64,000 nucleotides of DNA from Pseudomonas moorei (GCF_008801475.1 NZ_VZPP01000002.1:186001-250000); one strand, 5' to 3'; shown: positions 8,567 through 17,403, counted from the first letter of the stretch. Notes: generated by a model not told the origin, from the letters alone. Program-made: numbers and translations.

Positions 8567-9151
8567 ATGCGTTTTCTGCCTGGCCTGATCTGCCTGCTAC
8601 CCCTTTTGAGCCCGTTGGCTCATGCCGAACTGATTGATGACGTCAACGACCGCGGCGAACTGCGCATAGCCCTTGAGGCCAATACTCCCCCTTTCAATTT
8701 CAAGAAAGACGACAAGCTCGAGGGCTTCGAAGTTGAATTGGGTCAACTGCTCGCCAACGAACTGGAAGTTCGGGCCGATTTCGTCGTCACTGACGGCAGC
8801 GATCTGTTGACCGGCGTCGAAAGCGGCAAGTACGACATCGCCATCAATCACATAACAGAGACCCCGGCGCTCAAGGAACGTTTCGACTTCAGCGAACCTT
8901 ATCGTCGTACCGATGCACAGCTGATTGCGCAGAAAGACGAGCCGCGCTCAATGCTGCTGGTGCAATCGCTGACAGAAGAGAAGCCCAAAGCCAGTTCGCC
9001 CGTGAACCTGGCGATTCCGTTTCAGAAGGGTAATCCGGCCTTTCATGCCAGCCTGGAAAACGCGTTGCAGCGAATCAAGGCCGATGGCCGGCTTAAAGCG
9101 CTGGAAGAGAAATGGTTTGGGCCAGATGCGGGTGTAACGCCAAAGCAATGA
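8567..9151 (+). CDS. truncated (one-lobe) family 3 solute-binding protein
   Basis: 194 residues from the ATG at 8567, which sits five bases after AAAGGAG (8555-8561). A signal peptide ending LAHA is followed by a normal family 3 amino-acid-binding-protein start (ELRIALEANTPPFNFKKDDKLEGFEVELG) and SGKYDIAINHITETPALKERFDFSEPY. After YRRTDAQLIAQKDE only about 20 residues precede the usual C-terminal part (VNLAIPFQKGNPAFHASLENAL ... DGRLKALEEKWFG). About 80-90 residues that form lobe II in FliY/ArgT-type proteins are absent, with no frameshift. No permease or ATPase adjoins it. It may be a degenerate paralogue or a repurposed one-lobe sensor or scaffold protein. Confidence 0.85.
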   Translation: MRFLPGLICLLPLLSPLAHAELIDDVNDRGELRIALEANTPPFNFKKDDKLEGFEVELGQLLANELEVRADFVVTDGSDLLTGVESGKYDIAINHITETPALKERFDFSEPYRRTDAQLIAQKDEPRSMLLVQSLTEEKPKASSPVNLAIPFQKGNPAFHASLENALQRIKADGRLKALEEKWFGPDAGVTPKQ

Positions 9152-9152
9152 C

Positions 9153-9180
9153 CCTGTAGGCGTGAGCTTGCTCGCGAAGG
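9153..9180. repeat. single REP element
   Basis: One copy of the CGTGAGCTTGCTCGCG palindrome a few bases after the binding-protein stop codon. No clean inverted partner is visible. Confidence 0.65.
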
Positions 9181-9279
9181 ACTCAAGTGCGTAGCGTTTA
9201 CCCAGCTCACACGCGTTATCGTTAAAGACCATCGCTGCGATGCGGCGACCCGACCAGCCAGCGCCTGCAGGGTTCGGGG

Positions 9280-9768
9280 TCAGCTCAGGTTTTCCAGGGC
9301 CGCCGCCGCTTCAGCCAGCTCCAGCTCGCTGAAGACTTGCACGCCGTGGCGCTTGAGCAGTGCAGCCGTCACGCCTTCGCCACGGACCTTCACCCCACTG
9401 AACGTCCCGTCATAGGTCAGCAGATTGCCACAAGACGGGCTGTTGGCCTTGAGTACGGCGATGCGGATGCCATGCTGCCGCACCAGTTCCAGTGCCTGGC
9501 AGGCCCCACTCAGAAACTGCGCGCTGACGTCCTCGCCCTCGGTCGTCAGCACCGACGCCTGACCATCCAGCACTTCACCGCCCTGCCCGCCCGGGATTTC
9601 CGCCGCCGCACGTGGTGTCGGCAATCCACCGGCGACTTCCGGGCACAACGGCACGACACGACCTTCATCGAGCCAGACCTGTAGCTGATCGAACGGACCG
9701 CTGGCCCCGCCGTCGTAACGTACGCGATGCCCCAGCAGGCAGCGGCTTACCAGAATTTTCTGCATCAT
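9280..9768 (-). CDS. DUF523 family protein (YbbK-like)
   Basis: 162 residues, cytoplasmic, covering one DUF523 domain. It carries the family's conserved cysteines in VSRCLLG (C10), PLCPEVAGGLPTPR and KANSPSCGN, which suggests a metal- or cluster-binding site. The family has no settled biochemical role. Its ATG at 9768 overlaps the TGA of the upstream oxygenase gene by one base (TGATG), so translation is probably coupled. The codon after the first ATG is also ATG, and either could start. Confidence 0.85.
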   Translation of the reverse strand: MMQKILVSRCLLGHRVRYDGGASGPFDQLQVWLDEGRVVPLCPEVAGGLPTPRAAAEIPGGQGGEVLDGQASVLTTEGEDVSAQFLSGACQALELVRQHGIRIAVLKANSPSCGNLLTYDGTFSGVKVRGEGVTAALLKRHGVQVFSELELAEAAAALENLS

Positions 9769-10400
9769 CAGAACGGCTCGTTGCCGCGACGCCGGAACCA
9801 GCCGGTCAACGACATGCGTTCGCGGGTCGCAGGCAAAACTTCATGGGGGACCTCACCCGACAGGAACACCACCAGGCAGCCACCGATCGGTGTCACATCG
9901 TATGCCGCGCCTTCTTCCAGGTACATGCGCAATTGGCCGCCGTGCTCGGGCAGCCAACCCTCATTGAGGTAGACCACCGCCGAGACCATGCGCCGGTCGT
10001 CATCGCGAAACCGGTCGACATGCTTGAGGTAGAACGCCCCCGGCGGGTACATCGCGAAATGGCTTTCGAAATCTTCCAGCCCCAGGAACAGATCGCGGTT
10101 CATGGCCTCGCGCAGGCTGTCCATCAACTCCAGGTAACTGTCGCAAGGCTCGGCCTGGCCGGGCTCGATCCACTGGATATGATCGCCGCGAATACCCTCG
10201 CGAATCTCCGAGGACGGCCCGCGCCCCACCGCAGCGGGAGCCAGCTCACCTTCGGCGGCACGTTTACGGCACTCGGCCGCCAGTGCCCGGGTCAGATCCA
10301 GAGGCAGGAAAATATTTTGCTGCGACCAGCCATTGGCGGCCAGGTCATCGACGATTCGTAACAGCAATGGGTGATCAGAAGGTATTGGCATGGCGCGCAT
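9768..10400 (-). CDS. 2-oxoglutarate/Fe(II)-dependent oxygenase, prolyl-4-hydroxylase type
   Basis: 210 residues from the ATG at 10400; the open frame continues upstream into sequence that overlaps the divergent gene and is not protein-like. A P4Hc/2OG-FeII domain is visible: the iron ligands H127 and D129 in YLKHVDRF, H186 in EVPHEVLP, and a downstream arginine (R192 or R194) for 2-oxoglutarate. GGCLVVFLSGEVPHEVLPAT is the usual strand before the distal histidine. Such enzymes hydroxylate proline in EF-Tu or other proteins in Pseudomonas, but the target cannot be read here. It is followed by DUF523 with a one-base overlap. Confidence 0.9.
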   Translation of the reverse strand: MRAMPIPSDHPLLLRIVDDLAANGWSQQNIFLPLDLTRALAAECRKRAAEGELAPAAVGRGPSSEIREGIRGDHIQWIEPGQAEPCDSYLELMDSLREAMNRDLFLGLEDFESHFAMYPPGAFYLKHVDRFRDDDRRMVSAVVYLNEGWLPEHGGQLRMYLEEGAAYDVTPIGGCLVVFLSGEVPHEVLPATRERMSLTGWFRRRGNEPF

Positions 10401-10508
10401 AGTATTCCTGCGCCTGAAAATCCGACAGAGCCACGCAGCGGGTTGATACGAATTCTCGACAAGTCCGTATGCCACACGGAGAATAGTCGCCTGCTGACAG
10501 GAGTCCCT

Positions 10509-11261
10509 ATGCGCCGTTTGCTTTTCTCCCTGCTGATGTTCTGCGTTTTGCCCGCTTGGGCAGACGGCCACGACCAGTTGTACAAGGTCGCCGGCTGGCC
10601 AGAACAACGCGCGCATTTCAACGACGCTCTTTCAGCCGCCCAACAACGCTACCAAAGCAGTCTGCCACCCGCGGTGTTCCAGGCACTGGTCAACAACAGC
10701 AATCAACGCTTTGACCCCAAAGCCGTGGATCAGCGCGCCGAATCGCAACTGCGCAAGAACCTCGCCGATCCGAAACCGGCGCTGGCCTTCTTCCAATCGC
10801 CACTGGGCAAGAAGATCGTCACCGCCGAATTGCTGGCGACGCGCCGCGACCAACTGGCGAAAAACGCCAAGGGCTTGCCGAGGATGCAGGCCAGCGATAG
10901 CCGCCTGCTGATCATCGGTCACCTGGCCCAGGCCCTGCCCGCTCGCGAGGCCGGCGCGGAAGTCAGCCTGGCGATTGCCGGTGTTGCGGCCGACAGCCTG
11001 AGCGCGATGATCCCCGGCCTGCTCGGCGCCGGTCAGGCACAAGGCATGTTGAACAGTCAGCGCCAGCGCTTGATGGAGCAGATCGGCAGCGACTTGAACA
11101 ACACACTGCTGTATGTCTATCGCGATCTGTCGGATGAAGAACTGGAAGAGTTCGCCACATTTGCCGAGTCGGCAGAGGGCAAGGCTTATTACCAGGCGGC
11201 ACTGGCGGCGATTCGGGCGGGGCTCGCGGTGGGGCAAAGCACGTCGAACCTGGCCCAATAA
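10509..11261 (+). CDS. exported DUF2059 protein
   Basis: 250 residues from the ATG at 10509, preceded by AGGAG (10499-10503). Cleavable signal peptide MRRLLFSLLMFCVLPAWA. The mature protein is mostly helical and carries the C-terminal DUF2059 signature (LYVYRDLSDEELEEFATFAESAEGKAYYQ, in which helices alternate acidic and aromatic residues). The domain is common in Gram-negative periplasmic proteins without an assigned role. It is divergent from the oxygenase gene, with 108 bases between the two starts. Confidence 0.85.
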   Translation: MRRLLFSLLMFCVLPAWADGHDQLYKVAGWPEQRAHFNDALSAAQQRYQSSLPPAVFQALVNNSNQRFDPKAVDQRAESQLRKNLADPKPALAFFQSPLGKKIVTAELLATRRDQLAKNAKGLPRMQASDSRLLIIGHLAQALPAREAGAEVSLAIAGVAADSLSAMIPGLLGAGQAQGMLNSQRQRLMEQIGSDLNNTLLYVYRDLSDEELEEFATFAESAEGKAYYQAALAAIRAGLAVGQSTSNLAQ

Positions 11262-11280
11262 TTTTTGGGGGCCCGAATGA

Positions 11281-12228
11281 TCACTGATTCCGCCCCTTGA
11301 TCCGCTTGGTCAAAAACCCGAAGTACTCCCCTCGCAACGCCGGCACTTCATTCGCCAAATGATGCCGCGCCTCGGGCAGCATCAGCACCTGCGGCCGATC
11401 GAACTTGCCCCGCAACACCTCAAGGTTATGCTCCCAGTCCACCGTCATGTCCGCCTGGCCTTGGACAATCAGGGGTCGCCGGGGGCTTGCCGGTGCGGCT
11501 TCGACACGTTTGATCCAGCGTGCCAGCGCGCCTACCCAAGCCGTCGGCAGACGCAGTGGCTGCAATGGATCGGCCTGCAGGAAGGGCAAAAATTCCGGGT
11601 CGTTGGAGTTCTCGCTGAAGCGGCGGGCAATGGCTTTGACGAAAGGCTTGAGCAGGTAATAGCTGAATTTCGACCAACCCCACGCCCGCGGCCGCACCAG
11701 CGGTGCCAACAGAATCACCTGCCCCTGGGCCGGGCTGCTCGCCCCCGCATTGAGCACATGATCGATCACAATGGCGCCACCGGTGCTTTGCCCGCACAAA
11801 TGCCACGGTTGCGGCAGCGCCAGGGAGTGCGCCTCGCTGAACAGCCCTTGCAGGGTGTCCTGGTACTCGGCGAAATCCCTGATGCTCGCCCGCTCGCCGC
11901 TGGACAGCCCGTGCCCCGGCAAGTCGCAGGCAATCACGGCAAAACCCTGATCCAGCGCCCACTCGATCACATGCCGGTAAAGCCCGGTGTGATCATAAAA
12001 ACCATGGAACACAAACAGCGTCGCTTTCGCCCGCTCGGGCCACCAGAACTGGCTGACGACTTCATAGCCGTCGACCTGGAAACGCCCCAGGCCGCTGCGC
12101 ACATTGCGTGAAGAAAAATCCAGCCCGTAAAACCGCTGATAAGCCTGCGCCTCTACCGACAACGGCTGCCGCTCGGCCAATGGCCGCAGGCTGGCGCGCA
12201 GGTGATCAGGGTCGAAGGTGACAGGCAT
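11281..12228 (-). CDS. alpha/beta hydrolase, serine aminopeptidase S33 / lysophospholipase-like
   Basis: 315 residues. Alpha/beta-hydrolase landmarks are the oxyanion region LFVFHGFYDHTG (residues 71-82), the nucleophile elbow GQSTGG with S148, a late aspartate in IVQGQADMTVDWEHN and a final histidine in LPEARHHLANE. The family includes monoacylglycerol lipases and lysophospholipases acting on small esters. There is no signal peptide, so it is cytoplasmic. It lies divergent from the thioredoxin-like gene and next to the acylase, an order I recall from P. aeruginosa. Substrate is unknown. Confidence 0.85.
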   Translation of the reverse strand: MPVTFDPDHLRASLRPLAERQPLSVEAQAYQRFYGLDFSSRNVRSGLGRFQVDGYEVVSQFWWPERAKATLFVFHGFYDHTGLYRHVIEWALDQGFAVIACDLPGHGLSSGERASIRDFAEYQDTLQGLFSEAHSLALPQPWHLCGQSTGGAIVIDHVLNAGASSPAQGQVILLAPLVRPRAWGWSKFSYYLLKPFVKAIARRFSENSNDPEFLPFLQADPLQPLRLPTAWVGALARWIKRVEAAPASPRRPLIVQGQADMTVDWEHNLEVLRGKFDRPQVLMLPEARHHLANEVPALRGEYFGFLTKRIKGRNQ

Positions 12229-12325
12229 GAACGATTCCAGGGCATGAAACGGACTTTATGGACCTGCGATATTCATCTGTCGCAGCAAGCATGGCAAGCT
12301 AGCCGACCCTCAAGGAGTGCCCCCA

Positions 12326-12907
12326 ATGCGCCCGCCTTACCGCGCCACACTGATTATCAGCCTGCTAGCGCTCGTGTGTGCCGGAGTACTGTGGGCTGCT
12401 TATGACTGGTTCCAGGGACGTTACCTGCGCGCATTCAGTGAGCATACGGCGGTGTTCTCTGGCGATCCGCTGCGTCTTCCCGCTGACCTCGCCGGCCCCG
12501 GCGCCATCCGCCTGGTGCATTTCTGGGACCCGGCCTGTCCGTGCAACGTCGGCAATCAACAACACCTGGCCGAACTGGTCGAGCGCTACGTACCGCAGGG
12601 TGTGGAATTTTATGCGGTGCAAAAGCCCGGCAGTCATGGCCAGCTACCCAGCACCCTGAGCAGCCTGAAAAGCCTCGACGTCTTGCCCGGCTCCGAGCAG
12701 ATCCCGGCCAGCCCGGCCGTGGCGATCTGGGATCGCAGCGGCAAACTGGCGTACTTCGGCCCCTACAGCGAAGGCCTGACCTGCAATTCGAGCAACAGCT
12801 TTATCGAACCGATCCTCAAAGCGCTGAACGAAGGTCGTGAGGTGAGTGCCACGCACACACTGGCGGTGGGGTGTTACTGCCCCTGGCCCGCTACCACGGC
12901 GAAGTAG
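12326..12907 (+). CDS. membrane-anchored thioredoxin-like DUF6436 protein
   Basis: 193 residues from the ATG at 12326, eight bases after AAGGAG (12312-12317). One N-terminal transmembrane segment (about residues 8-26, TLIISLLALVCAGVLWAAY) places the rest in the periplasm. The domain has a thioredoxin-like start RLVHFWDPACPCNVGNQQ with a CPC motif (C71, C73) instead of CxxC, followed by AVAIWDRSGKLAYFGPYSEG. More cysteines lie in LTCNSSN and the C-terminal GCYCPWP. A redox or copper-handling role is possible but unproven. It sits 99 bases upstream of the acylase gene on the same strand. Confidence 0.8.
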   Translation: MRPPYRATLIISLLALVCAGVLWAAYDWFQGRYLRAFSEHTAVFSGDPLRLPADLAGPGAIRLVHFWDPACPCNVGNQQHLAELVERYVPQGVEFYAVQKPGSHGQLPSTLSSLKSLDVLPGSEQIPASPAVAIWDRSGKLAYFGPYSEGLTCNSSNSFIEPILKALNEGREVSATHTLAVGCYCPWPATTAK

Positions 12908-13006
12908 CCAGACGAATCCCTCCTACGGGCGATGGGCCAAACCAGCCTGCCGTGTTAAACAGTGGCGCCAGGGAATCGCTGTCACACATAACAACAAGGA
13001 GACACC

Positions 13007-15418
13007 ATGAAACGCAGCCTGACCGCTTTCGGTTTGCTGATCGTCGCGCTCATCGCGGCGGGCGGCTGGTACGCCTACAGCAAGCAGCCGTCACGCCAGG
13101 GCATGGTGGAACTGCAACACCTGCAAGGTTCGGTCACCGTGCGCTACGACGAGCGAGGCGTGCCGCACATACGCGCCGAAAACGAAACCGATCTTTACCG
13201 CGCCCTCGGCTACGTCCATGCCCAGGACCGCTTGTTCCAAATGGAAATCCTGCGTCGCCTGGCCCGTGGCGAGCTGGCCGAAGTGCTCGGGCCCAAGCTG
13301 CTCGACACCGACAAGTTGATGCGCAGCCTGCGCATTCGCGAGCGCGCCGAAACCTACCTGGCGAACCTGGATAAACAATCGCCCGCCTTCATCGCCATGC
13401 AGGCCTATCTGGATGGCATCAACCAGTATCAGGACACTCACGCCAAACCCGTGGAGTTCAATGTATTGGGCATTCCCAAGCGCCCGTTCACGGCCCAGGA
13501 CACCATCAGCATCGCCGGTTACATGGCCTACAGTTTTGCCGCGGCGTTTCGCACCGAGCCCCTGCTGACCTACGTGCGCGATCAGCTGGGCGCCGACTAC
13601 CTGAACATCTTCGATCTCGACTGGCAGCCCAAGGGCGTATTGGCGAAACGTCACGGCGGCGCGACACCCGCACTCGCCAGCAGTGACTGGAAAGACCTCA
13701 ACGCCCTCGCCCGCCTCAGTGAACAGGCGCTGGCCGACAATGGCCTGCCGCAATTCGAAGGCAGCAACGCCTGGGTCGTCGCCGGCAGCCGAACCCAAAG
13801 CGGCAAGCCGCTGCTGGCCGGCGACCCGCATATCCGCTTTTCCGCGCCCGCGGTGTGGTACGAAGCGCATCTCTCTGCACCGGGGTTCGAACTCTACGGC
13901 CACTATCAGGCCTTGATGCCGTTCGCTTCGCTGGGCATGAACCGTGATTTCGGCTGGAGCATCACCATGTTCCAGAACGACGACCTCGACCTGATTGCCG
14001 AAAAGGTCAACCTGGACAACCCCAACCAGGTCTGGTACCGCGGCAAATGGGCAGACATGGTGACCAGCGAACAGCAAATCGCGGTCAAGGGTCAGGCTCC
14101 GGTCACGCTGGTGTTGCGCCAGTCGCCCCACGGCCCGATCGTCAACGATGTGCTCGGCAGCGGCGTGGGCAAGACGCCAATCGCCATGTGGTGGGGTTTT
14201 CTCGAAAGCCAGAACCCGATCCTCGAGGGCTTCTATCAGCTCAACCGTGCCGACACCCTGGCCAAGGCACGCAGTGCTGCCGCCAAGGTCCAGGCCCCCG
14301 GCCTGAACATCGTCTGGGCCAACGCCAAGGGCGACATCGGCTGGTGGGCCGCAGCACAACTACCCAAGCGCCCTGCGGGCGTGCGCCCCGGCTTTATCCT
14401 CGACGGCAGCACGCCCGAGGCCGACAAGGACGGTTTCTACCCCTTCAGCGCCAACCCGCAGGAAGAAAACCCGGCGCGGGGGTACATCGTCTCGGCCAAC
14501 TTCCAGCCGGTGTCACCGACGGGCATGGAGATTCCCGGTTATTACAACCTGGCCGACCGTGGTCAGCAGCTCAATCAACAGCTCAGCGACAAGGGCATCA
14601 AGTGGGATCTGGAGTCCAGTCAGAAGCTGCAGTTGGGCACCACCACCGCCTACGGCCCGCGCCTGCTGGCGCCCTTGCTGCCGGTATTGCGCACCGTGGT
14701 GAGCGATCCCGCCGAACTGAAACTGGTGGAACAACTGGCTCAATGGAAGGGCAACTACCCGCTGGAATCCACCAGTGCCACGGTGTTCAACCAGTTCCTG
14801 TTCAATCTGGCTGACGCGACGATGCACGATGAATTGGGCAACGATTTCTTCGAAACGCTGCTCTCGACCCGCGTGATCGACGCCGCGCTGCCGCGCCTGG
14901 CCGCCAACCCTGACTCGCCGTGGTGGGACAATCGCAACACCCTTGGCAAGGAAACCCGGGCCGATACCGTCAAGGCTGCGTGGCAGGCCAGCATCGCCCA
15001 CCTCAAGACCACCCTCGGTCCGGACTTCGCGCAATGGCAGTGGGGCAAGGCCCATACGCTGACCCACGGCCATCCGCTGGGGCAGCAAAAACCGCTGGAC
15101 CTGATTTTCAACGTCGGCCCCTTCGCCGCGCCCGGCAGCCATGAAGTGCCGAACAACCTGTCAGCCAAGATCGGCCCGGCGCCCTGGCCGGTGACGTATG
15201 GCCCGTCGACCCGACGCCTGATCGACTTCGCCGACCCGGCCCACAGCCTGACCGTCAACCCGGTCGGCCAGAGCGGCGTGCCATTCGACAGCCACTACGA
15301 CGATCAGGCCGAGTCGTACATCGAAGGCCTGTACTACCAGGCGTATCTCAATGATGAAGAGGTCACGGCCAATACGCGCAGTACGTTGAAGCTGTTGCCG
15401 GCGCGGGGCGCTCAGTAA
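13007..15418 (+). CDS. hacB: penicillin acylase family protein, acyl-homoserine lactone acylase (HacB-like)
   Basis: 803 residues of the Ntn-hydrolase acylase family (PvdQ/QuiP/HacB). A signal-anchor (LTAFGLLIVALIAAGGWYAY) gives a periplasmic enzyme that should self-cleave into alpha and beta chains. The catalytic N-terminal serine of the beta chain is S253 in EGSNAWVVAG. The alpha chain has RDERGVPHIRA-like and YVHAQDRLFQMEILRR sequences, and the beta chain has MPFASLGMNRDFGWSITMFQNDDLDL. In P. aeruginosa the acylase just beyond spuH is HacB, which degrades long-chain acyl-homoserine lactones; the matching position supports the symbol. Specificity here is inferred. Confidence 0.85.
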   Translation: MKRSLTAFGLLIVALIAAGGWYAYSKQPSRQGMVELQHLQGSVTVRYDERGVPHIRAENETDLYRALGYVHAQDRLFQMEILRRLARGELAEVLGPKLLDTDKLMRSLRIRERAETYLANLDKQSPAFIAMQAYLDGINQYQDTHAKPVEFNVLGIPKRPFTAQDTISIAGYMAYSFAAAFRTEPLLTYVRDQLGADYLNIFDLDWQPKGVLAKRHGGATPALASSDWKDLNALARLSEQALADNGLPQFEGSNAWVVAGSRTQSGKPLLAGDPHIRFSAPAVWYEAHLSAPGFELYGHYQALMPFASLGMNRDFGWSITMFQNDDLDLIAEKVNLDNPNQVWYRGKWADMVTSEQQIAVKGQAPVTLVLRQSPHGPIVNDVLGSGVGKTPIAMWWGFLESQNPILEGFYQLNRADTLAKARSAAAKVQAPGLNIVWANAKGDIGWWAAAQLPKRPAGVRPGFILDGSTPEADKDGFYPFSANPQEENPARGYIVSANFQPVSPTGMEIPGYYNLADRGQQLNQQLSDKGIKWDLESSQKLQLGTTTAYGPRLLAPLLPVLRTVVSDPAELKLVEQLAQWKGNYPLESTSATVFNQFLFNLADATMHDELGNDFFETLLSTRVIDAALPRLAANPDSPWWDNRNTLGKETRADTVKAAWQASIAHLKTTLGPDFAQWQWGKAHTLTHGHPLGQQKPLDLIFNVGPFAAPGSHEVPNNLSAKIGPAPWPVTYGPSTRRLIDFADPAHSLTVNPVGQSGVPFDSHYDDQAESYIEGLYYQAYLNDEEVTANTRSTLKLLPARGAQ

Positions 15419-15481
15419 AATTTGTGTTGCCTGGACTGGCCTGCTCGCGATGAGGCCCGCGAGAACAACGCAAATCCTGGC

Positions 15482-16447
15482 TCAAACCATCGTCGCAAAG
15501 TTCAGCCTGAACTGTTGCGGCGTCACCCCCAGCCTGCGATTGAACACACTGCGCATGTGCTGGGCATCGCGGAAGCCGCATTGATAGGCTACCGTCTTGA
15601 GCGGCGACCGGGTGCTTTCCAGCAGCACCCGTGCCGCGTCTACCCTGGCCCACTCGACGAACTCGGCCGGGGTGATCTTCGCTTCCCTGGCGAACACTCT
15701 GGAAAAATTGCGCGCACTCATGTTGGCGGCATTGGCCAGGTCGGCGATGGTCAGGTCGCCGTTGAGGTTGGCCAACACGTAGTGCTGAACCATTGCCACC
15801 GCCGAGGTCGGTTCGGCATGGGGAGCGAGGAACGGGCTGAACTGTGACTGGCCGCCCGAGCGCTGGGTGAACACCACCAGCCGCTTGGCCACGCTCAACG
15901 CCACTTCCGGTCCATGGTCGCGACCCAGCAGGTACAACGACAAGTCGATCCCCGCCGTGACCCCCGCCGAGGTGTAAAGCTCGGCATCCTGGACGTACAG
16001 GCGATCGGCTTCGACCCGAGTGGTCGGGCAAAGCGCCGCCAACGCTGGCGCATCGCTCCAATGGGTGGTCACCGTACGCCCCTCCAGCAAACCCGCCCGG
16101 GCGAGCATGAATGCGCCGTTGCAGATCGAGCCAAAGCGTTGCGCCCGCGCGCAGGCATCGCGCAGCCAGGCATCGAATACCGCGCCGAAGTTCATGAATG
16201 GCAACTGCGGCCCACCCGCCACCAGCAGCAAGTCGTAGCCCTGCAATGCTTCGCTGAAATGTCGATGGGCGTTGAGCGACAGGCCGTTGGAACACGCCAT
16301 CGCGCCGCGCTCCACGCCTATCACTTCAATCTGATAATGATCCTTGGGGGCGAGGAATCGATTGGCTTCGGAAAACACATCCATGGGGCCAGTGACGTCC
16401 AGCGACTGCACACCTGCGAACACCACGATGGCAACGGTTTTACTCAT
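15482..16447 (-). CDS. GlxA-family transcriptional regulator (DJ-1/PfpI + AraC HTH)
   Basis: 321 residues. The N-terminal DJ-1/PfpI-type amidotransferase-like domain (about 4-170) begins TVAIVVFAGVQSLDVTGPMDVF and holds the cysteine in SICNGAFMLARAGLL. The C-terminal AraC DNA-binding domain (about 215-315) carries LTIADLANAANMSARNFSRVF and the second helix-turn-helix VAYQCGFRDAQHMRSVFNRRLGVTP. Such proteins usually activate an adjacent or divergent catabolic gene in response to a small nitrogenous ligand. The divergent neighbour is the HD-domain hydrolase at 16752, the obvious candidate target. Ligand unknown. Confidence 0.9.
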   Translation of the reverse strand: MSKTVAIVVFAGVQSLDVTGPMDVFSEANRFLAPKDHYQIEVIGVERGAMACSNGLSLNAHRHFSEALQGYDLLLVAGGPQLPFMNFGAVFDAWLRDACARAQRFGSICNGAFMLARAGLLEGRTVTTHWSDAPALAALCPTTRVEADRLYVQDAELYTSAGVTAGIDLSLYLLGRDHGPEVALSVAKRLVVFTQRSGGQSQFSPFLAPHAEPTSAVAMVQHYVLANLNGDLTIADLANAANMSARNFSRVFAREAKITPAEFVEWARVDAARVLLESTRSPLKTVAYQCGFRDAQHMRSVFNRRLGVTPQQFRLNFATMV

Positions 16448-16751
16448 GACGTGAATAGCCTTTTATGAATCGGATCACACCGTCTCCTGTAGGAGCGAGC
16501 CTGCTCGCGATGGCCGTGAGGGCGCTGTGTTTATCCAGACAGCCCGCGTCATCGTTGACATCCATCGCGAGCAGGCTCGCTCCTACAGGGGCTGTGTGCA
16601 ACCCTAGCCAATCCAGGCCCGACAAGCGAGGTTGGCGCGATATGTTCGCTCATTGGCCGGGATCGCAGCCATGGATCGATTGTCCGGTTTGGGGTGGACG
16701 AACAGACTGAACCCTCAGCGCCGCCACGGCGTTCATCTCGAGGGAACTCCC
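16448..16751. other. intergenic region between GlxA-type regulator and HD-domain gene
   Basis: 304 bases between divergent genes. It holds one REP pair (16487-16590), then about 160 bases that should contain the promoter of the HD gene and any operator of the regulator. I see no named motif. Confidence 0.6.
16487..16590. repeat. REP pair
   Basis: Inverted TAGGAGCGAGCCTGCTCGCG (16490-16509) and CGCGAGCAGGCTCGCTCCTA (about 16566-16585), nearly perfect complements, in the promoter region between two divergent genes. Confidence 0.9.
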
Positions 16752-17393
16752 ATGAGCACCACCATCGCCGGTATCAAAATCCCTGACAGCGCATTGGCCA
16801 GAGCCACCACCGAATACATCCGCGACATCGAATCAGACCTGCTCTACCACCACTCGCGCCGGGTATTCCTGTTTGGTGCGCTGAGCGGTGAACGCAAGCA
16901 ACTGGCCTATAACCCTGAGCTGTTGTACGTCGGCGCGATGTTCCATGACCTCGGCCTGGTGGAAGGCTATCGCAGTGACAGCGAACGCTTCGAGGTCGAT
17001 GGCGCCAATGCGGCGGCCGCGTTCCTCAGGCCCTACGGGTTCAGCGATGACGACATTGAGCAGGTCTGGTTATCGATCGCCCTGCACACCACCCCTGGCG
17101 TGCCCCAACATTTGCGGCCAACCGTTGCGCTGGTGACGGCCGGTGTCGAGATGGACGTACTGGGGATGGACTACGCCGCGTTTCCCACCGCGCAGCGCGA
17201 AGCAGTGGTGCATGCGCATCCACGGGGTGAAGGGTTCAAGGAATGCATCATCTGCGCCTTTGCCGACGGCTTGCGCCATCGCCCGCAGACCACGTTTGGT
17301 AACGTGAAGACGGATGTGCTGGTGGATCAGGAGCCGGGGTTCAAACCGATGAACTTTGTCGAGGTCATCCGCAAATCCCCTTGGCTTGCCTGA
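16752..17393 (+). CDS. HD-domain hydrolase (cyanamide-hydratase-like)
   Basis: 213 residues from the ATG at 16752, with GGGAA before it; longer in-frame starts run through non-coding REP sequence. HD-fold metal site: YHHSRRVFLFG (residues 36-46), MFHDLGL with H65 and D66, then LHTTPG (about 116-121) and a late HAHPRGEGFKECII segment. The arrangement matches HD proteins annotated as cyanamide hydratases or phosphohydrolases. Substrate is unknown. Divergence from a GlxA-type regulator suggests inducible catabolism of a small nitrogen compound, which is inference only. Confidence 0.85.
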   Translation: MSTTIAGIKIPDSALARATTEYIRDIESDLLYHHSRRVFLFGALSGERKQLAYNPELLYVGAMFHDLGLVEGYRSDSERFEVDGANAAAAFLRPYGFSDDDIEQVWLSIALHTTPGVPQHLRPTVALVTAGVEMDVLGMDYAAFPTAQREAVVHAHPRGEGFKECIICAFADGLRHRPQTTFGNVKTDVLVDQEPGFKPMNFVEVIRKSPWLA

Positions 17394-17403
17394 CCTCCAA
17401 ACA

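Noticed and set aside
9220..9279. Partner of the single REP after the binding-protein gene
   Set aside because: The sequence CATCGCTGCGATGCGGCGAC is not a usable inverted copy, so the REP is listed as single.
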